Below, piece by piece: positions 1-10,746 of a stretch of DNA of 64,000 bases. The stretch is taken from assembly GCA_012656075.1 (NCBI GenBank), contig JAAKBF010000168.1, positions 434,001 through 498,000 on the forward strand, read 5' to 3'. The position numbers and the translations under genes were made by a program. How positions within the stretch are numbered: position 1 is the first letter of the stretch; each line of letters opens with the position of its first letter. The notes under the pieces were generated by a model that was not told where the DNA came from, ran no database searches, and was given only the letters and a program-made list of their open reading frames with translations. This stretch comes from Phytophthora hibernalis. Lineage: Eukaryota > Oomycota > Peronosporomycetes > Peronosporales > Peronosporaceae.

Positions 1-784
1 ACCAGCCGGAGCTGACTCGACGAGCATTGCTGTTACTCGGCGGTGTTTGTCCTCGCAGACCAGCACCTCCTCGTTGGAAGGCCTCTCCCCACGCGAAGTG
101 ATCTTTGCATTACGTAGTGTCCCAGCACAACGAAGTGCGTGCGACAGCGTTGCAGTGCAGTGCATTGCGACACCGTCGTGCATATTGATGAGCATGATCG
201 ACTGGAGCTGTATTACAGTGTAGTACATCTACGCCCCGTGCGTCAGCAACAAACGCTTGTCTTAGTGGCAAGCAAGCAAGACGCAGGGGTTTCCAACCGC
301 TGGGTCGTTGCATCTCCGCCCTTGTTCATCGTAACGTTCAGCCAAACCTTCGAAAACGTTCAGCCGCTACGCGAAGTCGGCAAGTGTTGCACCGCGCATC
401 TTCGCGATTTGCGCGTATTCTTCGACAAGAAGTTCGAGATTGCCACGCCAGCGAGGCGTACAGTAATAGCTTGCATATTCCGATAACAAAACTCTACGCA
501 ACAAACTGCACACAATAAACACCTCCACGTCCTGAAAAGCCACACCAAGTTGCCTTTTGTCCCGCGGTCGACTATCAAAGTGTACATACAATTAACCCTC
601 GTGAGTGATGGTCCCGCACGGCGAAAAGCGAATCAGATCGATCCCATTGGTTAATCTCCCGGCTGACCAATCAAAATCGAGGGGATGTGCGATGACTCGG
701 ATCGCGCACGTGCGACCGTTGAAGTGCGCATCCATCACCTTCGCCCTATCCAAGATAAAAGATAATCCTCCATGGTCATGAGCC
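1..784. other. Upstream intergenic region
   Basis: No ORF here looks real; the short ORFs on both strands have no recognisable content. Two CCAAT-type motifs in opposite orientation lie near 640-675 (CCATTGG and GACCAAT), about 190-220 bases upstream of the first ATPase start, and may belong to its promoter. Nothing else could be identified. Confidence 0.4.
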
Positions 785-801
785 TTCATTTCCCAATTGG
801 C
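785..801 (+). promoter_or_regulatory. Oomycete INR plus FPR-like core promoter of ATPase 1
   Basis: TTCATTTC at 785-792 matches the oomycete initiator consensus YTCANTYY exactly. CAATTGGC at 794-801 matches the flanking promoter region consensus MAWTTTNC with one mismatch. The pair lies about 70 bases upstream of the ATG at 860, a normal 5' UTR length for these organisms. Transcription start near 788 is inferred. Confidence 0.6.
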
Positions 802-859
802 ATCGTAGGCCACACTCCTCCAGGGACCACAAGAAGAACCTCAACCACCACTTCCCTCC

Positions 860-3800
860 ATGTCGGGCTACGAGAGCGGGGCGTCCTTGCCCTCGCGCTC
901 CATGCACGACTACACGCGCCTAGAGACGCCTCGAGCCTCTTCTCGCTCCTTCGAGCTGCCGCAGCACCACGTCGTGGACGTGTCCAAAGACAAAGTCGGC
1001 GCGCGGTCCTTCTCCACCGCCGACTTGTACCACGTGGACGCAAAGATGGCGACCAACGCCAACTCCAAGGTCAGTCCCAGTAGACCACGACCTGATCACC
1101 GTTCACGGTTCTTAAGTGACGGAGAACTGCTACTAGCTGCCAACCCGGTACCTACACGCGAGTCTTTCGCGACGCTCAACCAATCAGACGAGAAGGCGTG
1201 GCACCAACGCTCCACGGAGCTCATCTCCAAGATGCTCAACACAAACCTCGAGAGAGGCCTCAACGTCATGGACGTGGAGCGACGGATACTCCGTTATGGC
1301 TACAATGCTCTGGAAGAAGAGGCGCGTACCCCGGTGTTAGTGTTGTTCCTACTGCAGTTCTACAACCTTATCATCGCCATGCTGCTGTTTGCTGCGGTGG
1401 CGTCGTTAGCACTGCAAGAATGGGTCGAGGGTATTGCTATCCTTGCTATTGTGACACTCAACGCTGGAGTTGCAACGTACCAGGAACATTCGGCCAGTAA
1501 CGCGCTGGAAGCACTCGCCAGTCTGTCCAGTCCCCAGTCGTTGGTCATTCGTGACAATATGCAGCAGGTGGTGGACAGCAAACAACTGGTTCCTGGAGAC
1601 ATCGTGATCCTCGTCACGGGTGACGTGGTGCCTGCGGATATTCGGCTGTTTACCAGTGTCGATCTCAAGTGTAACGAGATGCTACTTACAGGGGAGTCGG
1701 AAGATGTTCCGAAGAAATACAACGCGTCGATCCATCCTGCCGCTCCAGGCAAGACGGAGAAATTGACGGCGAACAACATGGTGTTCTCGTCGACGACTAT
1801 CACTGCGGGTAACGCGCGGGGAATTGTTGTGGAGACCGGCATGCACACACGTGTGGGCTCCATTGCAGCTCTTCTCCAGGCCAAGAGCGGCGCTCCGGAT
1901 GAAGCAAACAAGAAAAAGTGGATCCGCAACCCCATCGGAGACTGTATTGCCAAGCACCGCCCGAAGCTCACTCCTCTGCAACGAGCACTGCATGGTATGG
2001 GACAAATCATGGGGTTGCTGGCACTTGCCGTCGCTGTGCTGGTCTTCATCGTCGGCATGGTGAGAGGCACAGAAGACCCGAAACATCCTTCTCAACCAGT
2101 CTGGGTCACGACGTTGATGATTTCAGTGTCGGTCGCAATTAGTGCCGTGCCGGAAGGTCTGCCCATGGTTGTGACGATCTGCTTGTCCTCGGGCACAGCT
2201 GAAATGGTCAAGAAGAATGTTTTGGTACGCAAACTTGCTGCTGTTGAAACACTGGGTGCGGCTTCGGTGATCTGCACTGACAAGACTGGTACGCTTACGG
2301 AAGGTAAAATGACTGCGGTGAAGCTGTGGGGAGACTTTCACGAGTACGATATTACCGGCAAGGGGTTCACGCCCGAAGGTGCGATCCTGTCCACCGACGG
2401 CGTTAGTCAAGCTGCACCAGAGGCTGGAAACGTTCAGGTGCGAGCTACTCTGATGGCCTCAGTTCTCTGCAGCAACACGCAGCTCAAGCAAGTGGAAGGC
2501 GAGGACGGTGAAACCTCGCGCTGGATTCCCTTTGGCAACTCATCCGAAGCACCACTCGTTGTCGCTGCCGCCAAGGCTGGTATCTGGGAAGACAACATCG
2601 TTGGCGACTACCCGCGTGTTGTTGAAGTGCCTTTCAGCTCGTCTCGCAAGATGATGGTCACGGTCAATGCAGTGCCCGTTGTGAACGGAACCACTGTGTT
2701 TGACACGCTGTCGCTTCCTGGTGACACCCCGCCGAAGCTCGTCGTCAACGTGAAGGGTGCCCCGAACTACATCCTGCGGAACTGCACTCAATACTGCCGA
2801 AAAGATGGCACGTTCGAGCCTCTGAACAACGCGCAGCGGAACGAGATCACCGACGCTGTGGACGCCTTGTCGTCGCAGGCACTGCGTGTTCTTGCTGTAG
2901 CTATTCGACCCTTGTCTGAGCTGCCTTACGCCCGCGATTGCGATGACGTCGACGAGAAGTTCGCAGCTCTGGCAAAGCCGCTGGTATTCCTCGGGCTTGT
3001 GGCATCGATCGACCCCGAGCGCGACGGTGTTCGTGATGCTATTGCTACGGCACGCGCGGCTTCAATCCGAACTGTGATGATCACGGGCGACTACCTCGCT
3101 ACTGCTGTCGCTATTGCCAAGAACATTGACCTGCTGCAAGTCGGTGCTGACCCAGAAGCGCAAGCTACGGACTGCACACAGCTTCGACCAAAGGGAGATG
3201 TGTATCTCCCATCGGCCGACATCGACGCCATCACTTCTCGCACGCTGGTGTTCGCACGTGCCAAGCCGGAAGACAAGATCGAGATCGTCAAGTCACTTCA
3301 ACGCCAGGGCCTTATCGCTGCTATGACGGGTGACGGAGTGAACGATGCGCCTGCCCTGAAGGAGGCCGACATCGGTGTCGCCATGGGCATTTCTGGCACT
3401 GAAGTCGCGAAGGGTGCTTCGGACATGATCCTGACCGACGACAACTTTTGCAGTATCGTGGCTGCCGTGGAGAAGGGCCGTGTCATCTACGCGAACATCC
3501 AGAAGTTTGTCATGTTCTTGCTGTCGACAAACATCGGCGAAATTATCTTGATCTTCGCGTCAGTCGCTGGAGGGTTCCCGCTTCCTCTCGAGGCACTCCA
3601 CATCCTGCTTCTCAACCTCTTCACGGACGGCATGCCTGCAGTAGCTCTGAGCTTGGAGAAGGGCGACCCGCACATCATGGGCGAGAAACCACGCCACAAG
3701 CAGTCCTCGCTGATCCAAGGCCGACTCTGGCTGCTCGTGCTCTTCAACGCCTTCCTGCTCCTGGCTGGCGCCATGACAACCTTCTTGCTGGGGCTCTACT

Positions 3801-4464
3801 GGAACTTCGGTGAACTGCTGACAGACGACATTTACAACGCTGGCGGTGGCTCCGATGGCACCGACTACACGGACGTCACCTGCACTCGTTGGGAGGTGTG
3901 AACGATGGCTGGAGGACGTACGGCAACTGCGGCGCGCAATTCACCGATGGCACGTACATCTTCGGCGACGAAGTGGCTGGTATGAGTTCGTTTGAGAACT
4001 CGACCGTCTCCTGCGAAGGAGGTGACTACGACTGCGTCCCGGCAGGCTTGGGTCGCACACAGACCATGGTGTTCTTGGGACTGGCCTTCACAGAAGTCCT
4101 GCGAGCCTATACGGTGCGTCATTTTACGGAGCCTGTCTTCACACGGATGCTGTCGAACGGCTACATGCAGCTCGCAGCGTGTATGTCGGTGGTGTTGACT
4201 GTTTTGGTCACGAACGTCCCTGTCATCATGGACAGCATTTTCGGGTTCGAGTACATCCCGTGGTTCCAGTGGCTCGTCGTCGGAGCGGTTGCAGTTAACA
4301 GTGCGTTCTGGGGTGAGGTGCTGAAGGCCATCTTGCGACGACAGGATCGTGCCCAGGCGCGCTGGGACCACATGAAGTCTGGGTTTGAAGAGATTCTGCT
4401 CGAGATCCGTCACGTGCGCCACCATGTCGAGCGCCTTGAAGCTGGTGGTCTGAAGCGTGAGTAA
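860..4464 (+). CDS. P2-type cation-transporting ATPase, copy 1
   Basis: A membrane ion pump that drives cation transport by forming a phospho-aspartate. Visible motifs are TGES (residues 277-280), PEGLP in M4 (431-435), the phosphorylation site DKTGTLT (Asp474) and the hinge TGDGVNDA (823-830). The residues that bind calcium in SERCA have equivalents: Glu in PEGLP, NIGE in M5, NLFTDG in M6 and a Glu in M8 (FTEVLRA). This favours a Ca2+-pump-like (IIA) or related Na+ pump, and the ion is not proven. The first 1013 codons end at a stop near 3901; the last 190 residues (M7-M10) continue in another frame. Comparison with the second copy shows one G missing near 3894, so the gene is probably intact in reality. 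The N-terminus has an HRSRFLSD motif shared with copy 2. Confidence 0.9.
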
Positions 4465-5024
4465 GAGTGATGAAGTAGCGTTGCTGACTATGTATTGCAT
4501 GTCGAGCGTCAAGGCAGTTAGGACTACCGAGACATCAAGTTAACGTTTTTAAAATGAATTATGAACACGATGCTTTTCAGACCAAGAATCGGTTGTAGGA
4601 TCTCTGCGGTGAACTTGCGTGTTCGCTGTCTTGCACTGAATACCAATATTCGTTGGAAGGACAAGCAGGTTTCTTTGACGACTTCATCGTGACGAAGCTG
4701 GAAATGTGGCGATAACTCGACGGTGTTTCTTGAGCAGCAGCCGTTGTGGTTAACAAGAGCCAATTCAACATGTTTTGAGCCGGATCCTCGCAGTTGTTGA
4801 TCAGTCTGATGGTTGAACCAGCAGCTGGAGATTTGCAGCGTCGTCGATCCAAGATGCGACCGCGTCCACCGGAGCTGCAGCACCTTCAGCGAGCCTGATG
4901 TTGTACGGGAAAACTTTGATGCTGTCGGAGTACAACATGACACCTTTGGCCGCCATTCACGGACACCGTGTGGTGGATGAGGCAAACAGTATGACTTCCA
5001 CTCGACTGTCTTGCCCAAGCCTCG
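4465..5024. other. Intergenic region, nothing recognised
   Basis: It lies between the ATPase stop and the lyase promoter. The minus-strand ORFs in it have low-complexity, non-conserved composition and I do not support them as genes. Confidence 0.4.
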
Positions 5025-5041
5025 CTCATTTGGCAATTTTC
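5025..5041 (+). promoter_or_regulatory. INR-like element followed by perfect FPR, lyase promoter
   Basis: CTCATTTG at 5025-5032 fits the oomycete INR except for its last base. CAATTTTC at 5034-5041 is a perfect match to the FPR consensus MAWTTTNC. The order and spacing are those of an oomycete INR-FPR promoter, and the signal-peptide ATG at 5079 lies about 50 bases downstream. Confidence 0.6.
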
Positions 5042-5078
5042 TTCGCCCCGGTCAAGTCCAGCGTTGCTCCTTACGAAT

Positions 5079-6709
5079 ATGCTGTCTTGTCGACTTCTTG
5101 CTGCTGCTGCGGTCGCTTCCGTCTTCGCGGTGGCACCTTCGGTCTCCGCTGCGGACTTCGGATACACTGAGCAGTCTGACAAGTTCATCATCAATACCGG
5201 AGCTGGCCTGACCATCGCCATGAGGCAAACGACGTGCGATATTGTGTCCTCAACTACAACGGCAAGGAGTTGCAATACAAGTCCATGGGCACTCACGTGA
5301 ACTCTGGTCTCGGCACCACGGTGACGTCGTCTATCCAGACCCTCAACGACGACAAGAAGACCATCAGTGTCAGTTGCAAGAAGACGGGTATCGAACAGAC
5401 GTACTTCTTCCGTCCCAACGAGAACATCATCTACATGGGCACACACCACTCAAACGACCTCGTGCTGGAGGAATTACGGTTCCTTGCTCGTATGGACAAG
5501 ACCGTCGTGAACCAGGGCATTCTGGAAGCGACAATTGAGTCTGGCATGACCGGCATCGAAACTGAAGACGTGGTCGCGAACAGTGAGGGAATTACCCGAT
5601 CGAAGTACTACTCGGGTGTACCATTCATCGACAACGCTGTCCACGGTGTGAACAGTACTGCTGCCGGTGTGTACCTTGTGGTCTCTGAGCTCGGCTACGA
5701 GACGTCCAGCGGTGGCCCGTTCTTCCGTGACATCAACAACAAGTTCGACGTCTCGAATGAACTCTCTTTCTACATGAATTCCGAGCACACGCGCATCGAG
5801 GACTATCGTTACGGTTTCCACGGGCCGTACGCCCTAGCGATCACGAGCGGTGCCGCTCCGTCGACCGAGTCGCTCGACTTTAGCTTCTTCCAAGACCAGA
5901 CTCTTACTGGGTTTGTTCCTGATGCTCAACGTGGTGAAGTGGCCGGCACGATCACCGACGCGAACGACGTCTTGGGCAACTCGGAAGTTGTCGTTGGCTT
6001 CTCCAACGCCGATGCACAGTACTGGGTGAAGGTGGCAGCTGGAACCAAGACCTTCACTTCACCAAAGATGAAGCCTGGCGAGTACAAGGCCACTGTCTAC
6101 AAGAAGCAGCTTGACGTCGGATCGGCCACTGTCACCGTTAGCGATGGAGCATCTGCGAAGCAGAGCATTGCGGTGTCCTACGAGCTGGTTGCGGAGCCCA
6201 TTTGGCGTATTGGCGAGTGGGATGGCACACCTGACGGCTTCCTGAACGCCGACAAGATCCACAGGATGCACCCGAGTGACTCTCGTATGGCTGCTTGGGA
6301 ACCGCTTACGTTCGCGGCTGGCTCGGACGATGACAGCAAGTTCCCCATGGCCCAATTCCGTGGATCGAACGACCCGATCAAGATCACCTTCAGTCTGACG
6401 GAGGCTCAAGCTTCGGAATCGAGGACACTCAAGATTGGTCTGACGCTTGCGCAGTCTAACGCTCGCTCCAGCGTCACCGTGAATGATAACTGGACTGCCG
6501 AGGTGCCTGCTACTGTGGCTGTCAAGACTCGCGGAGTCACACGAGGAGTGACTTTGGGCAACTACAAGCTCTACGACTACGTGATTCCGTCGTCTGCGCT
6601 TGTTTCGGGATCCAACACCATCACGCTCACCATTGCCAGCGGCTCCAGCGACCCGGCTCAAACGTTCCTGGCTGCCTCGGTAGTATTTGACGCTCTTGAG
6701 TTGGTTTAG
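5079..6709 (+). CDS. Secreted rhamnogalacturonan lyase (PL4 family)
   Basis: The enzyme cleaves the rhamnogalacturonan-I backbone of plant pectin by beta-elimination, as expected of a plant-associated oomycete. A typical signal peptide (hydrophobic LLAAAAVASVFAVA, predicted cut after SVSA) precedes an N-terminal beta domain with the family segments YNGKELQY and FFRPNENIIYMGTHHSNDL. It is followed by a fibronectin-like domain and a C-terminal carbohydrate-binding-like domain with WRIGEWDGTPDGFLNADK, a hallmark of fungal and oomycete PL4 lyases. I chose the ATG at 5079; one 15 bases upstream (5064) is also possible. One base is missing near 5250, splitting signal peptide and body into different frames. 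Length (about 540 residues) is normal for the family. Confidence 0.85.
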
Positions 6710-6728
6710 AGTAAAACAAAACGGTGTA

Positions 6729-6891
6729 CAGAGTTCCCCGGCAAAGGGAGAACCGTAATCAGTTGTTTACCTTGCAGAACTAGTACATTTGTCACAAAGC
6801 CTTGCTCTACCACGATACAAATCAGTTTGCAAATATTTTAACCTGGAAGAATTAATTGGTCCCACCTTTCTCCCTTTGCCGGGGAACTCTG
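6729..6891. repeat. MITE-like element with 24-bp perfect TIRs and TA target duplication
   Basis: CAGAGTTCCCCGGCAAAGGG opens a 24-base arm (6729-6752) whose exact reverse complement closes the element (6868-6891). The bases TA flank both ends and the identity extends to TGTA/TACA. Ends starting CAG with a TA duplication are typical of Tc1/mariner/pogo-type non-autonomous elements. It sits just 3' of the lyase gene and has no coding capacity. The superfamily is inferred from the ends only. Confidence 0.75.
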
Positions 6892-7044
6892 TACAGATTC
6901 CGCTGAGAAACTGAAAAGGGTGGACCTTCCAACCTCTCAAAGGTTATAATATGCTTACAGGGTATTGTTTATTACAGTAAGTAGATCCCAGTCACTTCAA
7001 TTCAAGATATCGTACACGCTCACGGCGGGGTGGTGGAGCTTCCA

Positions 7045-7364
7045 CTAGAGGGCTGTAGTCGTCTGGAACACGATCCCAGTCTTGCGGAAACAGTTCGCGA
7101 TGGTCTTTTGTGAGACGTCGCTCCACGCCTCGTCACCCCACCTCATCATTTGCAGCTGGTCGACGTAGTAGATGCTCTTGCCCTCCGGCGCCGACTGAAT
7201 GTTGTCATTGCCCAGCGTGCGAGATGAGATAGCGTTAGGGCCTGACAGCGTTCATGTTGGTCAATTATGTCGCACTTCTGCTTGATAGTCAGCCATAGAC
7301 CCTTCGTTCGCTTGTCAGCTCGCTTGGTACATGTAGTAGACATTATGGTGCCCCCGGTGCGCAC
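7045..7364 (-). pseudogene. pogo/Tigger-like transposase remnant
   Basis: The 5' part encodes a CENP-B/Psq-type helix-turn-helix start (LTIKQKCDIIDQHE ... LARWA). After a frameshift near 7170 the 3' part encodes the segment just after the DDE domain of such transposases (DQLQMMRWGDEAWSDVSQKT, then IANCFRKTGI). The roughly 300 residues between these two parts, including the catalytic DDE triad, are absent, so this is an internally deleted relic. It lies beside the TA-flanked MITE, whose mobility such a transposase could have supported; that link is an inference. Confidence 0.55.
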
Positions 7365-7616
7365 TGCGATTGGAAGTCGGCATGCTTTTGGCGGGACGAT
7401 TCGAATTCAAATCTTGACCACGTGGACCGCACAGGGTGGTATCTATCGATGATGGGCACTTCCCTCTTGAAAATGTTTCAAATGATCCTATCGGCATCGC
7501 AGAGGTATTAGCTGAAGGCAGTTTTCAGTTTCTCAGCGGAATCTGTAGATGCATCTGTGAGTCTACGATAAAAAGTTGTCAAATCTGTAGCCTTGGCAAT
7601 GAAGCATTTCCACATC

Positions 7617-8349
7617 TTACTCGGTGCGTTCATGCACACAGCACAGATCGCAGCCAGAAGACGTCATGGGCAAACACATTGCCCAAGAAATCCGAAATGT
7701 ACGCGAACCCAGTATCATACGACGGAACATGGTCTGCAGCGCCAATTCATGTACTGTAGATATTATAGCATCGTCACAATCAGCAGTAACGTTACTGCCG
7801 AAGTTGGTATGCACGGGTCCAGGACAGAAGCACGTGACGATGACGCCGGTGCCGCGTAGCTCGTAGTCAAGTCCCTGGCTGAAAATCCCGCGCAGTTCAC
7901 TAGGATATCAACGGCAAGTCCGTTCTTGTCGGCAAACTCCACAAGTGCATTGATCCCCGCCTCGGACGTCAAGTCGCACGCGCAAAAGAGACTTTCACGA
8001 ATTCGTGGATCTGCTCAATCTCCGTCTGCATCCGTTCCAACACCGATTCACTCCTCGCTGACAGTAGCAACGAATACCCTTTTCCAGCTAATTGGTAGCT
8101 CATTTCCTTGCCTAGTCCGGACGACGCCCCCGTCACGAGAGCGACATGTTTGGCTTGAGGCTTGATATCCGAAGCCGAAAAGCTCCATCGATGGTACCGA
8201 GTCAACAAAACGTCGACACTTGACAAAACCAAGTACCCGGTAACCACAAGACGTAGTAGAGATCCCCCAAACTCCAACGATAACGAATAAAGCGCACGAA
8301 AAGGCCCAACGCAGGCTGCAGCTTGCTGTTCGACTCCACCATCTTCATG
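7617..8349 (-). pseudogene. Short-chain dehydrogenase/reductase, internally deleted
   Basis: The N-terminal Rossmann half is clear: the cofactor loop TGASSGLG (ORF starting at 8277), then ILVNCAGFS, the variant NNAG motif, in the next frame. It is directly followed by the C-terminal strand DYELRGTGVIVTCFCPGP. The segment that should lie between, holding the catalytic Ser and the YxxxK pair, is missing, so no enzyme activity is expected. The start is set at an ATG at 8349 (MKMVESNS), with a hydrophobic N-terminal anchor near 8270 in another frame, like the microsomal ketoacyl-reductase/hydroxysteroid group. Several frame changes occur. It is probably a true pseudogene because a whole block is missing. 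Confidence 0.65.
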
Positions 8350-8672
8350 GATAGCAGCGGGTTATGTGTCTCTACACAACCGCTTTGAAGTTCTGGTGGT
8401 TGTGTTCGTTGTACGTTGTAGTCCACCCACCCAGCACTGGACAGGCTTTGTATCTCCATGGGCTCAGCTGTTCATTATCCTTGTGGCAGGAATCGTCTCA
8501 CTTGCTGTAAAACATCGGCGTCGTGAATTATTTTCTCGAGTTTCGAGTTATCCGGTCGGACGTTTCTCGGTTGCTGCGCCGAACTTGCATCGTGAACAGG
8601 TAGAAACCGCCCGAGACTAGCAGTGCGTCGCATCGATCTGGACGAGACTTTCGGTTGTCCTGCATTGCAACG

Positions 8673-10245
8673 ATGGCGACAACACTGGTTGACGCGTCTG
8701 TACTTGAACGCAAGACGATGATCGACGCTGACGAACAAACTGCAGAACCGCAGGAATTGAATCTCGGACAAGACACGGAAGGTGTGGACGGACTGCTACT
8801 GCACTTGATCCGCACCATTGCATTGTACCTGTTCGTATTTCTCTCACAGTCGTCCAAGGTGACGGATGCTGAATTTGCGGTTTTTGTGTCGGACGCTGCC
8901 ACGCCGGACTTGTTGGATGAACAGACTAAGCAGTTGCAACTTCGACTGCATGCCGCGCTGTTCGCGTGGGTGAAAAGTGAGATGAATAGCAACCAGTTTG
9001 ATGGACTACTGCAAGAACAACGCGCGTTTGTGGTGATTAAGAGACTCTTTCGGCAACAGCGTATCAAGGCTGCTACGCAGTGCCGCGTACTCGCAGCGCT
9101 GTTAACTTCGTATTTGACGCAACTGGACACCCCACTGGTGTATTGTGAACCGGCCAGTATGCTGTCGTCGACTCTGGAATATTTGCTGGTGAACGAGAAG
9201 CACTCAAAGAATAAGGAACCGGTGCCTCTGCCAATGCTGTATCCGCTCGTGAATGCTGTCGACCTGGTGAGCATTGAGCAGCGAGAGTGTCTTGATGCAC
9301 TTATGAACCTATTGAGGTGGCTTACAGCACACGACCAATCTGAAAAGGTAAGCTTACACTATGGTGAAATTGACGATGGAGCATTTGCTAACAGGTAGAT
9401 TTTTGTTCTGTAGGTATTCACTAGATTCGCCAGCAAGTATCACGTCAAGATCATTGGAATGGGAGGAGGTAACGATAGCAACAGTAACACATTGGGCATT
9501 GATTCAGTGTCCAGGGTCAATAATCGAGATAGTAACAGCGAAGCACTGAGTGTATGCTTCGTGCAGATGCTGTTGCAGTACTCAGACCACATTTTTCGAC
9601 GGGACCTTCAGGTAAGCTCTATCGCCCAGGCTTGACGCTTGATTTTCGAGGCCGCTAACATGCTGTGCATTATTCCGTAAAGTTTGAGGATATGGCTCCA
9701 ACACTTATTTACAGTGACACTGAAGACGATGATGTCTCAAGCGAAGACGGCGTCGCAAGGCCTCATCTTGGATCGTCAGAGGAACCTCATGGCGTATCTT
9801 TGAACTACTCAGTTCTAGATTCACTTACACCTGCCAGTCCGACTGCTGTTGACATGAGCTTGCTGGAGAAGACCTCTTCGAACTCTCCACAAATATTTGA
9901 GAGCGAGCAAACAAGCCAGAAAAGTGTTCCGGAAGTTGGTGGTCTTGCGATCGAAACTGAAAAGGATCAAATTCCCAGCAAGGTGTTGTCTCGCGCGCTG
10001 CGCAAACGCAAGAAACGCGAAGAAAAATAGTTCCTGTTGGTACGAAGACAACCCGCCGGACGAACAAATCCCGTTCGAAGCTTGTTCAAGAAATGGAAAC
10101 CGAATCCACCGACGAAAACTTGTTAATGACCCAAACATTTGCAAACGAAGAACCGTTGCCGGTGGTGGTGTGCGTCGGTATTGCCGCTGCAGCTGGCACG
10201 ATTGCAGCCATGCTCTGCGCCCTTTTCAACCTACCAACTCAATAG
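8673..10245 (+). CDS. Tail-anchored protein of unknown function, three exons
   Basis: Exon 1 ends at 9347 and intron 1 is 9348-9413 (GTAAGC..TGTAG). Exon 2 is 9414-9611 and intron 2 is 9612-9682 (GTAAGC..AAAG). Both introns are phase 0 and carry CTAAC branch points. The protein is helical and leucine-rich at the N-terminus, has an acidic Ser-rich middle (SDTEDDDVSSEDG), a basic patch (RALRKRKKR) and a final hydrophobic segment (VVVCVGIAAAAGTIAAML) two residues-turn from the end, as in tail-anchored membrane proteins. The last 70 codons are in another frame because an A-run at 10023-10027 is probably one base short. The start at 8673 (MATTLVDAS) is preferred over 8655. I do not recognise the family. 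Confidence 0.65.
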
Positions 10246-10746
10246 TTGGTACGTATTGCCTCTAACTACATGTAGCTTCTGCTAATACCAAATAAAAGGT
10301 CGTGAGGAACTGCAACTCGCACAAACACTTCTGTTACCAGTACATGTACTACTGCACGTAGTACTTCGAAGTATCTTCGTAGGGAAGGCTGCCCTGGGAA
10401 GCACACGTTTGCGATGACTTTCCGAAATAGTCGCGCATAATGGCAGCACTCACCACCGCTTTATCGCGAAACCCAGCGTCGATGAATGAGGATGTGGGAA
10501 GTACAGGTACGCACTCTAAAGACATCACCAATTTTGTGTTGTTGCTACACAGCGCCTGTGTGAAAACTCGACATTGGACAGCTTTCCCGTGCAATGATCA
10601 CACCAATAACAACGTGCACTTCCACCACGTCTCCATTAGCCACTCTCTATAAAAACAATTCATTAAAAAAATCCTGGTCAGCCCAGCAAAATACTAGCAC
10701 GTGTTCGTGCTTCCCTATCGCCTTGATGCTCTAACTTGTATGCATT
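10246..10746. other. Intergenic region between convergent genes
   Basis: No credible gene was seen. It carries two copies of the palindrome TACATGTA (10267-10274 and 10341-10348) and AT-rich likely 3' UTR sequence from the flanking convergent genes. Confidence 0.4.

Noticed and set aside
1360..2070. 236-codon minus-strand ORF inside ATPase 1, and similar long antisense ORFs in other genes
   Set aside because: They mirror GC-biased third positions of real plus-strand genes and show no conserved motifs.
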